DNA of 37,883 nt from JBGCEZ01 sp045106735. GTDB taxonomy: Bacteria > Planctomycetota > Phycisphaerae > Phycisphaerales > SM1A02. Location: assembly GCA_045106735.1 (NCBI GenBank), contig JBGCEZ010000085.1:1-37883 (forward strand), read 5' to 3'. A program made the translations under genes and the position numbers. The notes under the pieces are model-generated. The model was not told the DNA's origin. It made no database searches and saw nothing but the letters and a program-made list of their open reading frames with translations. This document shows, piece by piece, positions 6,911 through 16,900 of this stretch. Numbering within the stretch: the stretch's first letter is position 1; each line of letters opens with the position of its first letter.

Positions 6911-9187
6911 GTGGCCAAGCGCTCGAATCGTTCCAAGAAGTCCGGAAGCCGAACGGCGTCGCATCGCGGCGCCGGGAAGCGTGGACCTGCGCCCGCGAGC
7001 CGGGCTGGGGCTGGGGCAAGGGCGGGGGCCAGGGCCGACGCCGGTACGAGGGCCGGCGCCACGTCCAGCTCGCCGCCAACACTCGCCCGGGCCGGCGCTC
7101 CGCTGATCCTGGCTGGCGCGGCCGTGTTGCTGGTCGCCGTGGCCGCATCGTTCTTCCTGTCGCTGTCCCATCTCGGCTCGGAGTTGCCGGGCTGCGGGGC
7201 CGACAGCGCGTGCGCGAAGGTCACCAGCGGCGTGTGGGGCCGCCTCCCCGGGGTGGATTGGCCGACGGCATTCCTGGGGCTGGCGTGGTTCGGGGCGTTG
7301 CTGCCGACGTGGTTGCTCTGCGGCGGGCGCCTCCCGCGCCTGGTGTTCGGCATGGTCGCCATGGGCGTCGCCGGCAGCGTGGTGCTCATCGGTGTGATGG
7401 TGCTCGACCGGGCGATCTGCCCGTGGTGCGCGGCGGTGCACGCCGCGAACCTGGCCTTCGGCGGGCTCGTGTGGGCGGGGCGGCGACGGGGCCGCGCTGG
7501 TGGTGATGCGGAACGTACCGCCCGGAGTGGCACGGAAGCCGGAGCTGCCGCCGTCGCCGGGCCAGGATCGGCACCCGCGATGGCCACGCTCTTGTTCGTC
7601 GGACTCACGATGACCGGCGGTTTGGTCGTGGCCGAACGCCGCGTCGCGGCCCGTGCGGACGCTGCCGCCGCCGCCGGAATCGACGCGACGACCGATGCCG
7701 TGATCGCGCGGGCGGGGCGGGGGGCCGAGGCTGGCGATGGGCGTGGTGGCGCCGGTGGTGGCGATGGTGGCGATGGAGCTGGGGGAACGAACGACACCGG
7801 AGCCGCGGCGAATCCGAACGTCGGGCGTGGCCGCGACAACGACCGCGAAACGGGAGGCGATCTTGGTCCCGGGGCCGGGGTGGCCGCGGCGGCCAACCCG
7901 GGCGACATCATGTGGCACGGCACGCCGGCCGCCTCGGTCGCCCCGGCGCCGGATCCTGAGATCATCACCGGGCGCTGGCGCATCGGCCCCGCCCGGGCCG
8001 CGATCCGTTTCGTCGTCTTCTTCGACTACCAGTGCGACTTCTGCCGGCGGATCGAGACCCAGATCAGCCGCGCCGTCAAAGCGCGCGATGACGTCTCGCT
8101 CGAAGTTCGGCACTTCCCGTTCTGCCGCGACTGCAATCGCGTCGCCGCGGCGGCCGGCGTCAATCCGCACCCCAACGCCTGTTGGGCGGCCCGGGCGGCC
8201 GAAGCGGCGGGCACGCTTGGCGGGCCGGCCGCGTTCTGGGACATGCACGAAGCGCTCTTCGGCCTCGAGCCGCCCGGAGCGTTCACCGACGCGCAGCTCA
8301 ACGCGCTGGTCGCCGATCTGGGCTACGACCCGGCCGCGTTCACCGCGGCCATGACCGCGGCCACCACGCTCGAGCCCGTCGAAGCCGACGTCGAACTCGG
8401 AGCCGCATTGGGCGTGTCCCGCACGCCGATGGTGTACGTCAACGGCGTGGAGCTGGCCGGGTGGCAGCGAGCCGGCGCCATCGATGACATCATCGCGCGG
8501 CTGGGCGCCGCGGACCTGCCGCGGCAGTCGGCCAGTGAAGCCGGCGATCGCCCGCCACGCGGTCGCGAACGCTTCGTCTCCAGTTGGCGTTCGTCGCCTC
8601 GGCTCGGCGCCAGCGTGCTCGACCGGCCGGCGGATCAACCCGCCCCGGCACGGACGCCGGCCACGGGCGACGGCCCGGCGGTCGACGTCGTGGTCTGGAC
8701 CGATCCGGCGATCGCGTCGGTGCGCACGTTGGACGCGCGGTTGGCGACGCTCCGTCAGGAGCATCCGGGCCTGCGTGTCGCGTACCGGCACTATCCGCTC
8801 GATCCCGCGTGCAATCCCGGTGCGCCGCGCGATCTCGGGGCCGGAAGCTGCTTCGCGGCCCGAATCATGGCCGCGGCCGAAGTGATCGGCGACCCAGCCG
8901 CGGCCCTCCGCGTGCGCGAGATCGTCGGCGTGGCCCCCTCGCCCATCACCGACGGAATCGTGCGCGTCGCCGCGGCGGCGGCGGGACTGGATGCCGACGC
9001 ACTGCGGGCCGCCATGTCCAGTCCCGAGGTGGACGCGATTGTCGCCGGCGACGTGGCCGCGGGCCGCCGGGCCGGGCTGCGAGGCGTTCCGTTGGTATTC
9101 GTCGACGGGCGACGCGTGCCGCGACTCGACTACCAGGACATCGACGTCTTGTCCGCGGTCGTCGACGCGGCGGCGGGCGAGGGCTGA
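6911..9187 (+). CDS. VKOR-DsbA fusion with a second, cysteine-less DsbA-like domain
   Basis: A 758-residue membrane enzyme for disulfide formation. A basic, Ala/Gly-rich N-terminus leads into a VKOR domain (~62-190) with the loop cysteine pair C95/C101 and the active-site motif CPWC at 170-173. Another hydrophobic segment lies near 222-240, then a Gly/Asp/Asn-rich linker. A DsbA/thioredoxin-fold domain (~350-535) has the active site FDYQCDFC (C375, C378), a second pair C405/C408 and the cis-Pro motif TP at 505-506. A second DsbA-like domain (~588-755) keeps the fold and the cis-Pro (VP at 726-727) but has TDPAIAS where CxxC should be. VKOR passes electrons from the extracytoplasmic DsbA partner to quinone. 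The GTG start follows GGAGGAGG. The last domain is probably a substrate-binding or structural copy. Confidence 0.88.
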   Translation: MAKRSNRSKKSGSRTASHRGAGKRGPAPASRAGAGARAGARADAGTRAGATSSSPPTLARAGAPLILAGAAVLLVAVAASFFLSLSHLGSELPGCGADSACAKVTSGVWGRLPGVDWPTAFLGLAWFGALLPTWLLCGGRLPRLVFGMVAMGVAGSVVLIGVMVLDRAICPWCAAVHAANLAFGGLVWAGRRRGRAGGDAERTARSGTEAGAAAVAGPGSAPAMATLLFVGLTMTGGLVVAERRVAARADAAAAAGIDATTDAVIARAGRGAEAGDGRGGAGGGDGGDGAGGTNDTGAAANPNVGRGRDNDRETGGDLGPGAGVAAAANPGDIMWHGTPAASVAPAPDPEIITGRWRIGPARAAIRFVVFFDYQCDFCRRIETQISRAVKARDDVSLEVRHFPFCRDCNRVAAAAGVNPHPNACWAARAAEAAGTLGGPAAFWDMHEALFGLEPPGAFTDAQLNALVADLGYDPAAFTAAMTAATTLEPVEADVELGAALGVSRTPMVYVNGVELAGWQRAGAIDDIIARLGAADLPRQSASEAGDRPPRGRERFVSSWRSSPRLGASVLDRPADQPAPARTPATGDGPAVDVVVWTDPAIASVRTLDARLATLRQEHPGLRVAYRHYPLDPACNPGAPRDLGAGSCFAARIMAAAEVIGDPAAALRVREIVGVAPSPITDGIVRVAAAAAGLDADALRAAMSSPEVDAIVAGDVAAGRRAGLRGVPLVFVDGRRVPRLDYQDIDVLSAVVDAAAGEG

Positions 9188-9335
9188 GTTGCGCGGGGCG
9201 TCAGGATCTGGTTGGGCGACGGCCGGAACGTTTGCGTCCGATGGAGCCTGAAGAGGCGGATCGCTCCTCAAGCGCGAAAATCGGCACGGTGGGCCAGCAA
9301 ACGAAGCCGGCCGCGCACGGTTCGGAGATCCCCCA

Positions 9336-9959
9336 ATGAAGCCGCTCCAGACCATCAGCGCGATTGTGATCGCGTCGGCGGCGGCCCAGTGGCCGATCGC
9401 GTTCGTGGGGACATCAATGCACTCGAACACGGCGAAGCTGCAGCCCAGCCTCGCCATTGCCGCGCACGCCCAGCGACGATTCGACCGAGCCGGAATCGCG
9501 CCGGGCCCAGCGCGACGCTCCGCCATCGTCACGACCATCACGCGACGGCCGATTCTTCTCGGAGGAACACCACTTCTTTTCGGGGACCGGTCGGGATACG
9601 TTGAAGCCGGCTTTCCGTTTCGATCTCTCTGGTCATTCCATCAACCGGGCGGGGGGCCAAGCGTGGGGTCGGATGCAGTCTCGCCGGGGACGACGGCAGC
9701 ATTGCCCGGCTGGTCCCCGCTCATCACGCACGATGACAGCAGTACGATTGCCCCACTCGGCCCGCGCGTCATCCCGACGACTCCGAGTTGGCCCGGGTTC
9801 ATCAGCAATACACTCATCTACTCCGCCGCCGTGTCTGCCTTGATCCTGCCATTTGGTTGGAGGAAGCGGCGGTCGGGCGAATGCGTGCACTGCGGCTATC
9901 GAGTGAAACACCGGAGCGTCTGCAGCGAATGCGGAGCGGTGAACGATCGCGAGCGTTGA
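9336..9959 (+). CDS. Membrane protein with a C-terminal zinc ribbon
   Basis: A 207-residue protein of unknown function. An N-terminal hydrophobic segment (~5-27) could be a signal anchor. The middle is a soluble Pro/Gly/Thr-rich region, followed by a hydrophobic helix at ~156-173, a basic flank (GWRKRRS) and a compact zinc ribbon: CVHCGY at 183-188 and CSECG at 196-200. By the positive-inside rule the ribbon is cytoplasmic. It has the same motif pair as the proteins at 482-1624, 4911-5516 and 5562-6239. The ATG at 9336 is the first good start. It converges with the minus-strand gene ending at 10007. Confidence 0.6.
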   Translation: MKPLQTISAIVIASAAAQWPIAFVGTSMHSNTAKLQPSLAIAAHAQRRFDRAGIAPGPARRSAIVTTITRRPILLGGTPLLFGDRSGYVEAGFPFRSLWSFHQPGGGPSVGSDAVSPGTTAALPGWSPLITHDDSSTIAPLGPRVIPTTPSWPGFISNTLIYSAAVSALILPFGWRKRRSGECVHCGYRVKHRSVCSECGAVNDRER

Positions 9960-10006
9960 CGGCCTCCGCGCGGGTTGCACGAGATCAGGTCGACATCCGG
10001 ACCGGG

Positions 10007-10522
10007 TCACCTCGAATGGAGCGACGTTCGGATCCGTGCGGCCAGTACCACAACGAGAATACTCCCAAGTATCACGATGCAGACACGGGCAATCGTTCCG
10101 AGGGGATCGATGCGTATTGAGTTGTGGTCGACAAAGCTTCCAGGCTCACCCTCCAATTCAATCAGTTTCCATCCTTCGTGGCTCGACACCTCGTTTGCCC
10201 AACGATTCCAATCATGCCCGCCGGTGGAAAGAACGCCTTGGCGGTGCAACTCGAATCGGACACGGCGCATCTGTCGCACCGAGACGAAGCCATCTTGATG
10301 CATCGTCTCCCACACGACGAGGTTGACTTGACTTCGGAGTGGTTGGGCAGGATCGGCATCGTCCGTCCGAATTCGCATCTCTTGCAGGCTCTGGACTGGT
10401 CGTACGAGTGGAACTTCAATGCTTGCTGGCGAAGCCAGCCAAGCAAGCGCGCACGCGAGGCACAGGCCGAACATCACGATGCGGATTTGCCGGATCTTGC
10501 GCTGGTCGGCTGATTTGGTCAT
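10007..10522 (-). CDS. Small two-helix membrane protein of unknown function
   Basis: A 171-residue protein. A basic N-terminus (MTKSADQRKIRQIR) leads into a hydrophobic helix at ~14-34. A soluble domain of about 105 residues follows, then a second helix at ~142-163 and a short basic end. The start at 10522 is chosen because GGAGG sits five bases upstream on the minus strand; the frame continues further upstream without such a site. I do not recognise the family. It lies downstream of comEC on the same strand, 84 bases after its stop. Base composition is slightly lower in GC than the surroundings. Confidence 0.55.
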   Translation of the reverse strand: MTKSADQRKIRQIRIVMFGLCLACALAWLASPASIEVPLVRPVQSLQEMRIRTDDADPAQPLRSQVNLVVWETMHQDGFVSVRQMRRVRFELHRQGVLSTGGHDWNRWANEVSSHEGWKLIELEGEPGSFVDHNSIRIDPLGTIARVCIVILGSILVVVLAARIRTSLHSR

Positions 10523-10606
10523 CCGCGCCTCCGCTGCAATCGTCTCCACCAATTGCGTCGACTGGCGTGTGCTACTGAGCAAGGGGGCCCTTCGTTCGTC
10601 CCCAGA

Positions 10607-13330
10607 TCAGTTTCTCGTCGCCGGGCACGACGCTGGGCGACACCATTCCGAGATGCCGCCCGACCTTCGTTGACCGATGGTGCACGCGGTCCTTGAAGTC
10701 ACTCGCCAAGTGGCCAGCGGATCGCGGACTCCGGTCGAAAGCGCGAGTCGGAAGTCGCTCCGCGCTGGTTCCGATGGCCGGGTGGTCGCGGACTGACGGG
10801 GGCGTGCGATCGCGGAGGATCGCACGTCAACCGGCGAATCGATCGATCCTTGAATCCTCCGCCGCCAACCCCGCGCCGCGATGGATTGTCGGTCGCCACC
10901 AAGCAACCCGTCGGTGTCCGTTGGTTCACTCTGCGAGTTTCGAGGATGGAGTGGCCGCCAAGTCTCACCGAATCGGCGCCAGCGTCCGTCGCACGCGACG
11001 CTCGATCTCCATTGCACGTGCACCGTGGAGTCCGGCCGGGCTGGCAGCACAAGGCAGGGTCCCGATTCCCATCGGACCGTGAGCGCGTCTGCATCCAGTC
11101 GCCACTCGAGTGAGCCCTCGCGCGAGCCATCAATGCTTCCGGCGAGGTCGCGCCCGACGATGACCGGCGAGCCAGCGCCGAACGTTCGGGCGAGGGCCGC
11201 GGCCGTCGTTCGGCGACTGCGGCCGTGCGCTCCGTCGCCGCCGTGGACCACCACGCGATCCAGTCGCCAGACGCCGTGGTCCCGGATGGTCCGGACGAGG
11301 CGTGGCAGCGAGTTGTTCTGCGCGGAACCTCCGAGATGCAACGCGACATGCTGCGGCGACTGCACGAGCACGATGTCGCGTGATCGGGCGGCGATGACCT
11401 GCACGGTGGTCGTTCCGGTCAACGTGGGACCCAGGTTGAAGCGCGGGCCGATTGGCCAGATGAAGATCATCGTCAGGATGAAACATGGATGAACGATGCA
11501 GACGATGGAGCGGCATGGCATGGCGCGGGTGATGGCGCCGGCGATGAGCTGGCGGTGCGAAGCGGACCGTGTTCGTTTTCGCTCTTGCGTTTTCATCCGT
11601 GTCCGTGTCCGCGTCTTCCTCCGCCCTCGTCTCTGTGTCGGCATCGGCATCGGCCTCGGCATCGGCTTCGATCTCCGCGACGGCATCTTCGGCCGGGCTC
11701 GCAACCGCTTTCTCGCCCGCTCACGTTCGCCGCGGCCCTTCGGGCGCCGCGCGAGCCGCCACGTGATCCACGTTGCCGCGATCCACGCCCAGGCCAGCGG
11801 CGGGCGCGGCGTCTCGATCGGGGTCATTGGAAGCCGGTCAGCCAGTTCTACGAGTCCGATCAGCGCGCCCGCCGCCACGTCGGCCAAGATTCCGGCCAGC
11901 CATGCCACCGGTGGAAGCAGAGCGTCGCACGCGATCACCACACCGCCGGCCATGAGGGCGGCGGCGGCAATGGGCACGGCCACGAGGCTGAGTCCGATGC
12001 CGACAGGAGCGGCGACGCCGAAGTGGGCGAGGCCGATGGGCAATGACGCGGCCCAGGCCACCGCGCTCGCCGCGATGCCGTCGGCCAGTCGCTGGGCCGC
12101 GAGGTCGCGCCAGCGATTGATCGACGGCGGCGGGGGTCCGAACCATCGCTGACGCGTGGGGCTCGCGGCGAGCAACAACGCGAGCACGACGCCGAAACTC
12201 AGTTGAAAACCGGGGTCGCCCACGGCCCGGGGCCGGACGAGGACCACCAGCATCGCCGCCGTGCCGAGCACACTGAGGGCCGGACGTCGCCGGCCGGCAA
12301 GCATGGCCACGGCGGCGACGGCGGCGCCAATCGTCGCCCGCACGATCGGGACGCGGAGGTCCACGAGGATCAGCATCATGGCGACGACGCCGAGGAGCCA
12401 CGCCCCGTGCGTTCGGCGCCAACGTCCGCCGCGGCGCAGCAGGCGGAGGGCCGCCCCGAGCACGATGCCGACGTGCATGCCACTGATGGCCAGCACGTGG
12501 GCGAGGCCGGTCGCCCGGAACATCTCGGACACGCCGCGAAGATCCGGGCCGCGATCGCCGAGTACAAGCGCGCCGATCAGTGCGCGGCGGGCGCGTCCTT
12601 CGTCGCTCGTCTGGCCGACGCGCCGTCCGATCGCCTCGCGGGCGCGGGCGCGGACCGTCGCCCGCCATCCGGCGAACTGTTCGCGCGATCCCGGTCGTCG
12701 CCCCGCATTGACGATGTGGATCGCGTCCTCCGCCGCGTCGATCGTGCCGACCATCCCGCGCCGGGCGGCGAGGCCGGCGGCATCGAACGCGCCCGGCCAG
12801 CGCGGGCCGGCCGGCGGCGTCCAGCGTCCCGTCACCCGGACCCATTCCCCGGGCCACGTGCCTGGGTCGCCCTCGGCGCGGACGCGGATTCGTCCGCGCG
12901 CCGCGACGGGCGTGCCGCCAACGATGAAGCGCTCCACATCGAGCGGCCAGGTTGCCGGCGTGCCCGCAAGTCCGGGGCGCGCTGGCATGGTCCCATCGGC
13001 GCCACGGCGGATGCCCTCGACCACAATGACCGCGGGGCCGGCCGGGAGTGCCGCGGCCAAGCCGCGGGCGGCGGCGCGTTCGTCGACCGCGGCGCGGCCC
13101 AGTCCCAGAGCCAACCCCGCGAGGATCAGCAGCACGAGCGGCACCGTCCGGTGCTTCCGGTCGGGTGCGAGGAACACCATCGTGCCGACGGCGATGGCGA
13201 CGCCCGCCGCAACCAGCATCCACGCGCTCGCGGCCGGGCCGTTGGCCACGCACTCGGCCCAGGCAGCGCCGCCGACCACACCCGCCGCCACCGGGATCAC
13301 CCGAGGTATCCCCGGCGACGGTGCGGCCAT
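10607..13330 (-). CDS. comEC: ComEC/Rec2-type DNA-uptake channel with a degenerate metallo-beta-lactamase domain
   Basis: Inner-membrane channel that in transformable bacteria passes single-stranded DNA into the cytoplasm. It has 907 residues from the ATG at 13330. Membrane segments begin at ~10-80, and an OB-like soluble domain (DUF4131 type) spans ~98-210. The Competence domain (~245-525) carries ALIGALVLGDRGPD and the family hallmark LAHVLAISGMHVG (277-289). A basic repeat linker at ~528-590 precedes another hydrophobic segment. A C-terminal region (~640-730) aligns in layout with the ComEC metallo-beta-lactamase domain, but the metal motif THxHxDH is replaced by VVHGGDGAHGR and DVGQGD by AARSRD. 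Nuclease activity is therefore unlikely. The last ~110 residues look disordered. The frame extends upstream of 13330, so the start is provisional. Confidence 0.85.
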   Translation of the reverse strand: MAAPSPGIPRVIPVAAGVVGGAAWAECVANGPAASAWMLVAAGVAIAVGTMVFLAPDRKHRTVPLVLLILAGLALGLGRAAVDERAAARGLAAALPAGPAVIVVEGIRRGADGTMPARPGLAGTPATWPLDVERFIVGGTPVAARGRIRVRAEGDPGTWPGEWVRVTGRWTPPAGPRWPGAFDAAGLAARRGMVGTIDAAEDAIHIVNAGRRPGSREQFAGWRATVRARAREAIGRRVGQTSDEGRARRALIGALVLGDRGPDLRGVSEMFRATGLAHVLAISGMHVGIVLGAALRLLRRGGRWRRTHGAWLLGVVAMMLILVDLRVPIVRATIGAAVAAVAMLAGRRRPALSVLGTAAMLVVLVRPRAVGDPGFQLSFGVVLALLLAASPTRQRWFGPPPPSINRWRDLAAQRLADGIAASAVAWAASLPIGLAHFGVAAPVGIGLSLVAVPIAAAALMAGGVVIACDALLPPVAWLAGILADVAAGALIGLVELADRLPMTPIETPRPPLAWAWIAATWITWRLARRPKGRGERERARKRLRARPKMPSRRSKPMPRPMPMPTQRRGRRKTRTRTRMKTQERKRTRSASHRQLIAGAITRAMPCRSIVCIVHPCFILTMIFIWPIGPRFNLGPTLTGTTTVQVIAARSRDIVLVQSPQHVALHLGGSAQNNSLPRLVRTIRDHGVWRLDRVVVHGGDGAHGRSRRTTAAALARTFGAGSPVIVGRDLAGSIDGSREGSLEWRLDADALTVRWESGPCLVLPARPDSTVHVQWRSSVACDGRWRRFGETWRPLHPRNSQSEPTDTDGLLGGDRQSIAARGWRRRIQGSIDSPVDVRSSAIARPRQSATTRPSEPARSDFRLALSTGVRDPLATWRVTSRTACTIGQRRSGGISEWCRPASCPATRN
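11561..11749 (-). repeat. Hexanucleotide-rich stretch encoding a basic linker in ComEC
   Basis: On the plus strand this is a run of gtccgt- and ggcatc-like 6-mers. On the coding (minus) strand it gives a linker rich in Arg, Lys, Met and Pro (for example KPMPRPMPMP and RKTRTRTR) between the membrane domain and the degenerate hydrolase domain. It keeps the frame. Confidence 0.6.
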
Positions 13331-13910
13331 CGACGGCTCGCTCGCCGGACCGCGCCCGATTCTGCGGCGTCCGTGGCTTTGATCCGCCCCCGGATCCAGA
13401 TCCGCGCGGCCGCGCCTTCCTCGGCCGCGGGTCTCGCGCCGCCGACGCCGGCGCTCCGAAGATGTGGCCGATTTGACTGTTCGTGCGCCCGCCCGCCCGT
13501 CGATTCGTCGTCGTTTCGGCTCCCGCTCCCTTTCCTGCTCTGGTGCAGATGCCGATGCGGATGCCGATGCCGATCGCTTGCCCGGCCCCGCGTCGACGTG
13601 CGGGGCCCGCCTCGACCGCCACGTCCACAGCCACGTCCACCGCGACGTTCGTCGCGCCTCACGTCCGGCCCGCCGGCCGCCCTCGGTCATCTCATCGCCC
13701 CCGGTTTCTGCGATCGTCGGCGCCAGCGTGCCCTTCGCACACCAAGTCGTCCTTCGGGGCGGAGCATCCCCGAATCTCGGAAGCCCACGCGTACACTTGA
13801 CCGATTGGCCCGTATGCGTCCGGAACGCCCGCCCCGCATCGCGGTGGTTCGTCCTGTGCTTGCCGATGCGACCGCGCGTGACCGCGCCCCTCCCAACCCT
13901 CGGACCCATC
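13331..13910. other. Divergent region between comEC and the MscK-like channel
   Basis: About 580 bases separate the two start codons. The region holds a gat-gcc hexamer run (13548-13574) and three tandem 12-nt units (13618-13653, for example gccacgtccaca). A -10-like TACACT lies at 13792-13797, facing the channel gene. Open frames cross it on both strands but encode only low-complexity peptides, so I call no gene here. ComEC may start further upstream than annotated. Confidence 0.45.
13792..13797 (+). promoter_or_regulatory. -10-like TACACT upstream of the MscK-like gene
   Basis: TACACT sits about 114 bases before the channel start codon. No convincing -35 element is visible at 16-18 bases upstream. 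It is called only by similarity to a -10 box. Confidence 0.25.
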
Positions 13911-16900
13911 ATGCCCCGACCATTCCGCATCGATCGTGTCCGCATGCCCCATCGGCTGATCAGCTTGCTCGCCGCGGCCTTCGTCGCCGGCACGATCGCC
14001 GCGGCGATGCCGCAGAACGCCGGCCCGGCCGCGGGCTCCACGCCCGGCGGCAACTCTGTTGCGATTGCCGGCTTGAACGCCGCCGCCGCCGCCACCGCCC
14101 CGAACGCCGCCCCGAACGCCGCTCAGGACGCCGGCCAGGAAACGGATCCCGCCGCCGACCCCGCCGCCAATCCGACCGCCGGGCAGGCGTCCGCCCCAGA
14201 CACCAGCAGCGACCCGTCCATCGCCGCGCCCGGCCCCGACGTTTCGAGCGATCGCGCCGGCGACGTCCGCGAACAGCAACCCGCGATCGAAGCGCGGATC
14301 GAAATCCTCCGCGGCCTCGACGCACGGTCGCCGGACGAAGAAGCCGAGTTCAGCGCGCTCCAGAGTGCCCTCGCCTCCATCGAAAAGGCAGGACTGCAAG
14401 AAGCCAGCGCGGCCCGCTTCGAAACCTTGGTTGAAGCCGAGCCCGCGCTGCGAACGGAACTCTCCGAAGAACTCGCCCGGCCGGTCGACGAGTCGGTGCC
14501 CGCGGCCTGGGCCGACTTCAGCGTCGCCGAGCTCGAAGGACTTGAGTCGCAGCTGCGTGCCCGGCGCGACGCGGATGCCGAAGCTCGAGCGAGCGTGCTG
14601 GCCGAAGAAGAGACTCGGGCCAATCTCCGGCGCAGCATCCCCGATCAGATCGCCCGCGATCGGGCCAGCATCGACGGGCTCCGAACGCAGGCGGCGGCGC
14701 TGGCCGAGGCTGTCCTGGCTCCATCGCTCCGCGATGCACGTCAGCAGCGGCTCGACGCCGAAATGCTGGAAGTGCGGACGCGCATCAGCAAGTCGGAGGC
14801 AGAACTCCGCTCCTATGACGCCCGCCGGGAATTGCTGCGACTGAGGCGCGCCGTCGCCGAGCGGCGCATGGCGACCAGTGACCGCCGGTTCACGCAGGTC
14901 ACCGCGGAGCTCACGCGTCGCCGCAGTGAGGCCGCCCGGCAAGCCCAAACCGACGCCCGGGCCGCCGAACGTGAAGCCCAGGAAGCCCAACTGCATCCTG
15001 CGCTCCTCGCCATCGCCCGCCGCAACACCGAGTTGGCCGATCGGTTGACCGAAGCAACCACCCGGACCGCGGCACTGGACACGGACCTCGATCGGCGCCG
15101 GGACACATCAGAGCGAGCGGCCCTCGACTTTGAACGCGTCATCGAACAAGTCCGCACGTCCGGATTGACCACCGAGCTGGGCCGGCAGATGCGCACGATT
15201 CGCGATCGGCTTCCGCGGGTTCGCGAGCTGCGACTCAAGATCGCCGAACGAGATCAGAGTCGCATCGACCTCGACAACGAACGCGTGCAGCTCGAAGACG
15301 AGCAACTCAATCGGCTGACCGAGAACGTCGAACTGGAACGCATCGCCGCTTCGGGCATGGTGCCTGACGATCCGGCGGAACGCGATGCACTCATCGCCGA
15401 GATCGCGGCCAAGTTGAACGCTCAGAACGAGGAGTATCTGGATCCGCTGATTGAGTCGCTCGAGATCGACCGCGACAAGACGGCGGAGTTGATCCGAGTC
15501 GACGGCAAGTTGTTGGTGCTCTCGACCGAGTTTCGCAACTACATCGACGAACGCATCCTCTGGGTCGGCAACATGGATCGCATTGGCCGGTCCGATGTGT
15601 CCTCCGCCGCGGCGTGGGTGCTGCAGGTCGGCGCGCCGACCGCATGGCGCGACGTCGGAAGCGGATTGCTCGCCGTGCTCGGTCGTTCGTGGTTCACAAT
15701 CGGCGCGTGGGCGCTGGTGCTCTTGCTGTGCGCGGCCCTGATGCCGTCCTCGCGCCGGCTTTCTCGATCCTGCTGTGAGGCGGCACGTCTTCCGCATATC
15801 CACGGCTTTCGTCCCACCGTCATCGCGCTGGGCGTGACGATCTTTCGCACCGCGGTCCCGACGGGCACCGTTTTCTTGGTGGCGTGGGCCTTGGGCCGGG
15901 TGACCGATCCGCTCGGGCTGGGCGTGCAATTGTCGATCGGACTCTCGCGCGCGGCGATGCTGCTGGCCGCCGCTGAGTTCCTCCGCCAGGGCTGGCGCCC
16001 GCGCGGGCTGTTCGAGTCGCACTTCAAGTGGGCCCCGGAAACCGGCAAGCTTGTGCGACGCCACCTGCGTTGGATGGTGCCGATCGCGTTGCCGCTCGCC
16101 GTCTTGGTCGCTCCGGCGGTCAGCGAGGGCGAGATCACGATCGGCGTGGAAGGCATGGCCGTTGGGCGGTTCGCGTTCATCGTCGTGATGATCCTGGCCG
16201 CTATGTTCAGTTGGCGGATCCTCTCGCCCAAGTCGGGATTCGTCGCCGGCTACCTCAAGAAGAATCCGGCCGGCTGGGTCGCGCGGCTCACGAACCTCTG
16301 GTACCCGGCGATGTGCCTGAGCCCGCTCGTCTTTGCCGTCACCGCGGCGATGGGGGCGATGTACACCGCGGTCCAGCTTGAGCGGCGCGTTCTCATCACC
16401 CTGGTGATCGTCGTGGGGGCGGCGGTGGCCCGGGCCATGCTTGTGCGATGGTTGCTGGTGGCCCAGCGTCGGCTGTGGCTCGAGCAGGCGCGGCGCAAGC
16501 GCGAAGCGGCCCTCGCTGAACTCGCCCGCGAACGGGGGGACGACGACGTCGCCGAGAACGAAATTCCGCTCGAAGAACCCGGCGAGATCGACGTCGCGGC
16601 GATCAGCCAGCAGACGCGTTCTCTGGTGCAGGCCGCGGTCGTCATGCTCACGATCGTCGGCGTCTACATCACTTGGACCGACGTGTTCCCGGCATTCAAT
16701 CGCCTCGACAGCGTTGTGCTCTGGAGCGATGGGACGCTCGCGCCCACCGGCGAGACCGAGGCTTCCGGCTTCGACATCAGCGATCCCGTCGGCTACGTCA
16801 ATTCCAGTGGCTCGGCGTCGGGTGGTGACGCTGCCTCCGCCAGTCCCGAAGCGGCGTCATCCAGTGGGGCGTCCGCCGGAACCTCGGTCGGTCCCTCAGG

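Noticed and set aside
5549..9541. A 1330-codon open frame on the minus strand
   Set aside because: It lies antisense to several well-supported plus-strand genes including the VKOR-DsbA enzyme. Its translation is Arg/Ala/Pro/Gly-rich without domains, as expected from GC-rich antisense DNA.
12203..14434. A 743-codon plus-strand open frame across comEC and the divergent region
   Set aside because: Low-complexity translation opposite ComEC motifs, and overlapping the channel gene in another frame.
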